Below, piece after piece: positions 5,091-8,611 of a DNA stretch of 8,611 nt. Each line of letters begins with the position of its first letter. Within the stretch, counting starts at the first letter, position 1. The position numbers and the translations under genes are program-made. The notes beneath the pieces are model-generated. The model had not been told where the DNA came from. It worked only from the letters and a program-made list of their open reading frames with translations, and searched no databases. Location: positions 1 to 8,611 of the forward strand of contig CAOKJI010000048.1 in NCBI GenBank assembly GCA_948468495.1. Direction: 5' to 3'. The stretch comes from an uncultured Dorea sp. (GTDB taxonomy: Bacteria; Bacillota_A; Clostridia; Lachnospirales; Lachnospiraceae).

Positions 5091-5780
5091 ATGAAAATCA
5101 GAGACAGATTAATCGGACAAGAGGTAAGAAGAGAAGAATATATTTCCCGGCGGATTCATGGGATTTGTCTGGGGATTTCCATCGTGATTGCGGCGGTGAT
5201 TACCGGCTGGGCGGTCATGCAGAGGGGGCTTCTTGTAGAAGCCAGAACAGAGCGGGCGGCAGCAGAGCTTGCAGGGAATGTACTTCGTTTCCATGTGCTT
5301 GCCGACAGCGACAGTCAGAGAGACCAGCAGGTGAAAATGCAGGTAAAGAGCGCGGTTATTTCCTATTTGCAGGAAAAACTGGACGGACAGAATAGTTTGA
5401 GAGAGACAAAAGAATATGTTCAGGAACATCTGGAAGAGATACAGGAAGTGGCGCAGGAGACGGTAAGACAGGAAAACAGTGAAGATACAGTGACAGCAGA
5501 GCTCGTAAGGGATGAATTTCCGGAAAAGACCTACGGAGACGTAACGTTTCCGAAAGGGACTTATGAGGCTTTAAGAATCCGGATTGGAAGCGGCAAGGGG
5601 CATAACTGGTGGTGCTGTCTGTATCCGAATCTGTGTTTTACAGATTCGGTTTGCGGGAAAGTAGTGCCGGAAGATAAGCAGGAACTGGAAGGCGTGTTGG
5701 ATGAGGACGCTTATGAGATGATCACCTGCACCTCAGACTTTAAGATAAAATGGTTTTTCTTCTCAGAAGAAGAACGATGA
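5091..5780 (+). CDS. spoIIR: Stage II sporulation protein R
   Basis: Signalling protein made in the forespore and exported to the intermembrane space. There it triggers the SpoIIGA protease to process pro-sigma-E in the mother cell. The 229-residue product has a basic N-terminus and one hydrophobic segment (about residues 24-43), acting as signal or anchor. The family signatures follow: LRFHVLADSDSQRDQQVKMQ, then a helical, acidic middle part (about residues 95-135). The hallmark region is FPEKTYGDVTFPKGTYEALR followed by IGSGKGHNWWCCLYPNLCF. The ATG at 5091 is preferred over the upstream in-frame GTG at 5082. The ribosome binding site AAAGGAG (5074-5080) is 10 nt from the ATG but only 1 nt from the GTG. 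The gene follows the MITE-like insertion. Sigma-F control is expected from the family, but no clear sigma-F promoter could be assigned between 5016 and 5073. Confidence 0.95.
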   Translation: MKIRDRLIGQEVRREEYISRRIHGICLGISIVIAAVITGWAVMQRGLLVEARTERAAAELAGNVLRFHVLADSDSQRDQQVKMQVKSAVISYLQEKLDGQNSLRETKEYVQEHLEEIQEVAQETVRQENSEDTVTAELVRDEFPEKTYGDVTFPKGTYEALRIRIGSGKGHNWWCCLYPNLCFTDSVCGKVVPEDKQELEGVLDEDAYEMITCTSDFKIKWFFFSEEER

Positions 5781-5792
5781 AGGAGAGAGAAT

Positions 5793-6494
5793 ATGTACGC
5801 ATTTGACAGCAGAATCCGTTACAGTGAAATTGACCATAATGAGAAGATAACGCTGCCGGGAATTATTAATTATTTTCAGGACTGTAGTATTTTTCATTCA
5901 GAAAGCATTGGTTTTGGGGTAAGCCGGCTGAAAGAGGAAGAGCGGGGCTGGGTATTGTCCGGCTGGCAGATTGTGGTGGAGCGTTATCCGGCGCTTGGAG
6001 AGGCTGTCAAAGTGTGTACCTGGCCGACAAGTTTCAAAGGAGTTCTGGGCGAGCGGAATTTTCTGATGATGGATGAAAACGGCGCCCATGTGGCTTATGC
6101 AAATTCTGTGTGGGCTTATATGGACAGGAAGAAGGGAAGGCCGGTAAAGCCTGGCGAGGAGGAGATTCGTGCGTATGGCATGGAGGAGCCTCTGATTATG
6201 GACTATGCGCCCCGGAAAATCCCTCTTCCGGCGAAGAGCAGGGAGGGTGAGAGCTTCCCGGTACGCAAATATCATTTTGACACCAATGAGCATGTAAATA
6301 ACTGCCAGTACGTACAGATGGCGTTAGAAGTGCTCGAAGAGGAGATGAAAGTCAGGCAGCTTCGGGTAGAATATAAGAAATCCGCGGTATATGGCGATAG
6401 GATTTTTCCGAAGATTGCCAGAGAAGAGGAACGTACGGTGGTGGAACTTTGCGACATGGAGGGAGGTCTTTTTGCTGTTGTAGAATTGATGTAA
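5793..6494 (+). CDS. Acyl-ACP thioesterase (double hotdog fold)
   Basis: A 233-residue soluble enzyme predicted to hydrolyse acyl-acyl carrier protein and release free fatty acids. The first hotdog half (about residues 1-130) starts with the family-like FDSRIRYSEIDHNEKITLPG, followed by NYFQDCSIFHSESIG, GWVLSGWQIVVERYP and WPTSFKG. The second half (about 150-233) contains the catalytic motif HFDTNEHVNNCQYVQMALE, with D163, N165 and H167 as the likely active-site residues by analogy with plant FatA/FatB. E193 in VEYKKS is a further candidate. It is shorter than plant enzymes and of bacterial length. AAGGAG at 5780-5785 lies 7 nt before the ATG, overlapping the spoIIR stop, and only 12 bp separate the genes, so co-transcription with spoIIR is likely. 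Acyl chain specificity cannot be read from sequence. A role in membrane remodelling during sporulation would be speculation. Confidence 0.9.
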   Translation: MYAFDSRIRYSEIDHNEKITLPGIINYFQDCSIFHSESIGFGVSRLKEEERGWVLSGWQIVVERYPALGEAVKVCTWPTSFKGVLGERNFLMMDENGAHVAYANSVWAYMDRKKGRPVKPGEEEIRAYGMEEPLIMDYAPRKIPLPAKSREGESFPVRKYHFDTNEHVNNCQYVQMALEVLEEEMKVRQLRVEYKKSAVYGDRIFPKIAREEERTVVELCDMEGGLFAVVELM

Positions 6495-6535
6495 CAGCAA
6501 ACATGAAACGGGCCGGATTGATGGGAGAATAACAG

Positions 6536-7369
6536 ATGATAATAGAAAAGAACCTTGGAAAAAAGGTAAGCTTAATGATGGTAAAGAAGGTAGACTTTGG
6601 AGTTTATTTAGGAACCTCAGAGGATAAGGTGTTGCTTCCGGCCAAACAGGCGCCGGAGGGGATTGAGATTGGAGATTCGGTGGAAGTTTTTCTATATAAG
6701 GATTCCAGAGACCGGATGATAGCGACTACCAGGGAGCCGAAACTTACATTAGGTCAGGTGAAGGCGCTGAAGGTGTCAGACACAGGGAAAATCGGGGCAT
6801 TTCTTGACTGGGGACTGGAGAAGGATTTGCTGCTTCCATTTAAAGAGCAGACGGCTAAGGTGCGACGGGGCGACGAGTGTCTGGTCAGCCTTTATGTGGA
6901 TAAGAGTAAGAGACTCTGTGCAACGATGAAGGTATATGAGAAGCTTAGGAAAGACTCTCCTTATAAAAAAGACGACAGAGTACAGGGAATAATTTACGAA
7001 ATGAGCGATAATTTCGGCTGGTTTGTGGCAGTGGATGATACGTATTGCGGGCTGGTTCCTAAGAGGGAGATTTGCGGAACCCATAAGGTAGGAGACAGAA
7101 TCGAGGCGAGAGTCACCGGTGTGAAACCAGATGGGAAGCTGGATTTGAGCATACGGGAGAAGGCGTTTGTTCAGATGGATTTGGACGCTGAACATCTGCT
7201 TCGGGAGATGAAGAGGCGGGGTGGCGCTTACCCCTTTACGGATAAAGCAGGAGCAGAACTGATTAAGAGGGAAACGGGACTGAGCCGGAATGCCTTTAAG
7301 CGGGCTGTCGGCAGGCTTTTGAAGGCGGGGAAAATTGAGATAACAGATAAGGAAATCCGACTGAAGTAA
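6536..7369 (+). CDS. cvfB: S1-domain RNA-binding protein of the CvfB/YitL family
   Basis: A 277-residue cytoplasmic nucleic-acid-binding protein. Three S1-type beta-barrel modules can be followed at about residues 6-66 (VSLMMVKKVDFGVYLG), 70-133 (LGQVKALKVSDTGKIGAFLD) and 147-208 (DRVQGIIYEMSDNFGWFVAV, ending KLDLSIRE). A C-terminal winged-helix domain follows at about 218-277, with GGAYPFTDKAG and ETGLSRNAFKRAVGRLLKAG. This order is that of CvfB (conserved virulence factor B) in Staphylococcus and YitL in Bacillus, RNA-binding proteins affecting expression of other genes post-transcriptionally. The length is normal for the family. GGGAGA at 6523-6528 lies 7 nt before the ATG. The gap to the thioesterase is 41 bp with no terminator-like hairpin, so read-through from upstream is possible. 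The RNA targets here are unknown. Confidence 0.88.
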   Translation: MIIEKNLGKKVSLMMVKKVDFGVYLGTSEDKVLLPAKQAPEGIEIGDSVEVFLYKDSRDRMIATTREPKLTLGQVKALKVSDTGKIGAFLDWGLEKDLLLPFKEQTAKVRRGDECLVSLYVDKSKRLCATMKVYEKLRKDSPYKKDDRVQGIIYEMSDNFGWFVAVDDTYCGLVPKREICGTHKVGDRIEARVTGVKPDGKLDLSIREKAFVQMDLDAEHLLREMKRRGGAYPFTDKAGAELIKRETGLSRNAFKRAVGRLLKAGKIEITDKEIRLK

Positions 7370-7470
7370 GTGAGCAGACCTCATTCACAAGATGAATTTT
7401 CATGGATTTGCGAAGGCTGCTGTGAACGGAGCAAACAGGAAATCAGTACATAAGAAAGCAGGGTGCGGCA
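7370..7470. other. Short gap between cvfB and dnaE
   Basis: About 100 bp. A weak ATTCA/TGAAT inverted repeat lies near 7384-7398, but it has no T-tract, so it is not a terminator. I could not assign a confident promoter. The dnaE ribosome binding site is weak (GGGTG at 7461-7465, 5 nt before the ATG), in contrast to the strong sites elsewhere in the window. Confidence 0.4.
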
Positions 7471-8611
7471 ATGGCATTTGCACATTTACACGTTCATACA
7501 GAGTACAGTCTGTTGGACGGTTCAAATAAGATTAAAGAGTGTATCGAACGGGTGAAAGAACTGGGCATGAGTAGCGTGGCGATTACAGACCATGGCGTAA
7601 TGTTCGGGGTGATTGATTTTTACCGGGCGGCTAAGGCGGCCGGAATCAAACCGGTTCTTGGAAGCGAAGTATATGTTGCGCCGGAATCCAGATTCAAAAA
7701 GGATGCGGGACAGGGAGGAGACGACCGGTATTATCATCTGGTTCTTCTTGCAGAGAATGATATCGGTTATCATAACCTGATGAAAATTGTGTCCAGAGGA
7801 TTTACGGAAGGATATTATTATAAACCAAGAGTGGATCTCGAGGTGCTTGAGAGCTATCATGAGGGCGTCATTGCCTTAAGCGCGTGTCTGGCGGGCGAGG
7901 TGCAGAAGTATGTGTCCAGAGGACTTTATGAGGAAGGGAAGGAGGCCGCCCTGCGCTATGAAAGAATCTTTGGAAAGGGGAATTTTTTTCTGGAGCTGCA
8001 GGACCATGGGATTCCCTTGCAGCAGACCGTGAATCAGGCGCTCCTTCGTATGAGCGCAGAGACAGGACTGCCCCTTGTGGCCACCAATGACGTACACTAT
8101 ACTTTTGCAGATGATGTGAAGCCTCATGATATTCTGCTGTGTCTGCAGACCGGCAAGAAGCTTGCGGATGAGGACCGGATGCGCTATGAGGGCGGACAGT
8201 ATTATATCAAGTCCGAGGAAGAGATGAAGAAGCTCTTTCCTTATGCGCTGGAGGCGCTGGAAAATACCCAGAAGATTGCGGACAGATGCAATGTAGAGAT
8301 TGAATTTGGAGTGACCAAGCTTCCCAAATACGACGTGCCAGACGGCAAAACTTCCTGGGAGTACTTGAATGAACTGTGTTACGAAGGCTTAGAGCGGCTC
8401 TATCAGCCGGCGCCGGAGGAAATAAGGGAGCGGCTGTCCTATGAGCTGTCGGTTATTCGGGATATGGGATATGTGGATTACTTCCTGATTGTCTGGGATT
8501 TTATCAAATATGCGAAAGATCATGGGATTATGGTGGGTCCGGGGCGCGGCTCCGCAGCGGGAAGCGTGGTTTCTTACTGTCTTGGGATTACGACCATTGA
8601 CCCGATTAAAT
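7471..8611 (+). CDS. dnaE: DNA polymerase III alpha subunit (DnaE), N-terminal part, runs off the right edge
   Basis: C-family replicative DNA polymerase. The first 380 codons are present and open to the edge; full DnaE is usually over 1,100 residues. The PHP domain fills about residues 1-280: [13 protein letters not shown] at 5-17, AITDHG at 37-42, GSEVYV at 64-69, H89, LSACLAGE at 136-143, LELQDHG at 174-180 and ATNDVHY at 204-210. The polymerase core begins with [20 protein letters not shown] and [20 protein letters not shown] (about 355-374), the conserved palm entry. The catalytic carboxylates lie beyond the window. The order PHP then palm, with no inserted DnaQ-like exonuclease domain, separates it from PolC. 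The ATG is the only start that keeps the conserved AFAHLHVHT beginning. The ribosome binding site is weak, which would suit low expression. Confidence 0.97.
   Translation, partial: MAFAHLHVHTEYSLLDGSNKIKECIERVKELGMSSVAITDHGVMFGVIDFYRAAKAAGIKPVLGSEVYVAPESRFKKDAGQGGDDRYYHLVLLAENDIGYHNLMKIVSRGFTEGYYYKPRVDLEVLESYHEGVIALSACLAGEVQKYVSRGLYEEGKEAALRYERIFGKGNFFLELQDHGIPLQQTVNQALLRMSAETGLPLVATNDVHYTFADDVKPHDILLCLQTGKKLADEDRMRYEGGQYYIKSEEEMKKLFPYALEALENTQKIADRCNVEIEFGVTKLPKYDVPDGKTSWEYLNELCYEGLERLYQPAPEEIRERLSYELSVIRDMGYVDYFLIVWDFIKYAKDHGIMVGPGRGSAAGSVVSYCLGITTIDPIK

Noticed and set aside
6776..7384. 202-codon minus-strand open frame inside cvfB
   Set aside because: Shadow of the S1-domain gene; the translation lacks any recognisable motif.
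7522..8127. Minus-strand frames of 112 and 83 codons opposite dnaE
   Set aside because: Antisense shadows of the strongly conserved PHP domain coding sequence.

Overview
The window looks like chromosome of a spore-forming anaerobic Firmicute of the class Clostridia, most likely Lachnospiraceae (Clostridium cluster XIVa) or a close relative. This rests on two sporulation genes typical of Clostridia (a SipL-type SPOCS/LysM protein and spoIIR), on strong GGAGG-type ribosome binding sites, on mid-range GC, and on the order sipL - ispE - GntR regulator - spoIIR, which I recall from Clostridioides difficile. The genus assignment is inference; there is no rRNA or other marker gene here.

Layout. The left edge (1-802, minus strand) is the N-terminal part of malQ (4-alpha-glucanotransferase), reading out of the window, with a plausible promoter at about 875-902. 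A divergent intergenic region of about 470 bp follows. It is dominated by a 208-bp near-perfect inverted repeat (948-1155) with 40-bp arms. From 1276 to the right edge every gene is on the plus strand: a PrcB-C-domain lipoprotein, sipL, ispE, a FadR/VanR-type GntR regulator (its start codon overlaps the ispE stop), spoIIR, an acyl-ACP thioesterase, cvfB-like S1 protein, and the first 380 codons of dnaE.

Between gntR and spoIIR lies a second compact palindromic element (about 4860-5005). It has imperfect 17-bp terminal inverted repeats and a perfect 10-bp flanking direct repeat. The left copy of that repeat contains the gntR stop codon. This is the signature of a miniature inverted-repeat (MITE-like) insertion.

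How the genes fit together. The lipoprotein and sipL are 11 bp apart and probably co-transcribed. SipL tethers coat assembly to the forespore through SpoIVA, and SpoIIR carries the forespore signal that activates pro-sigma-E in the mother cell. Placed among them are housekeeping genes: ispE (MEP isoprenoid pathway), a thioesterase, an RNA-binding regulator and a replicative polymerase. A good sigma-A-like promoter inside the end of sipL (3225-3253) would let ispE and gntR be expressed in vegetative cells independently of the sporulation gene upstream. I found no CRISPR array, tRNA, rRNA, convincing riboswitch or classical rho-independent terminator. The genes are ordinary; the two palindromic intergenic elements are the parts most likely to be undescribed.
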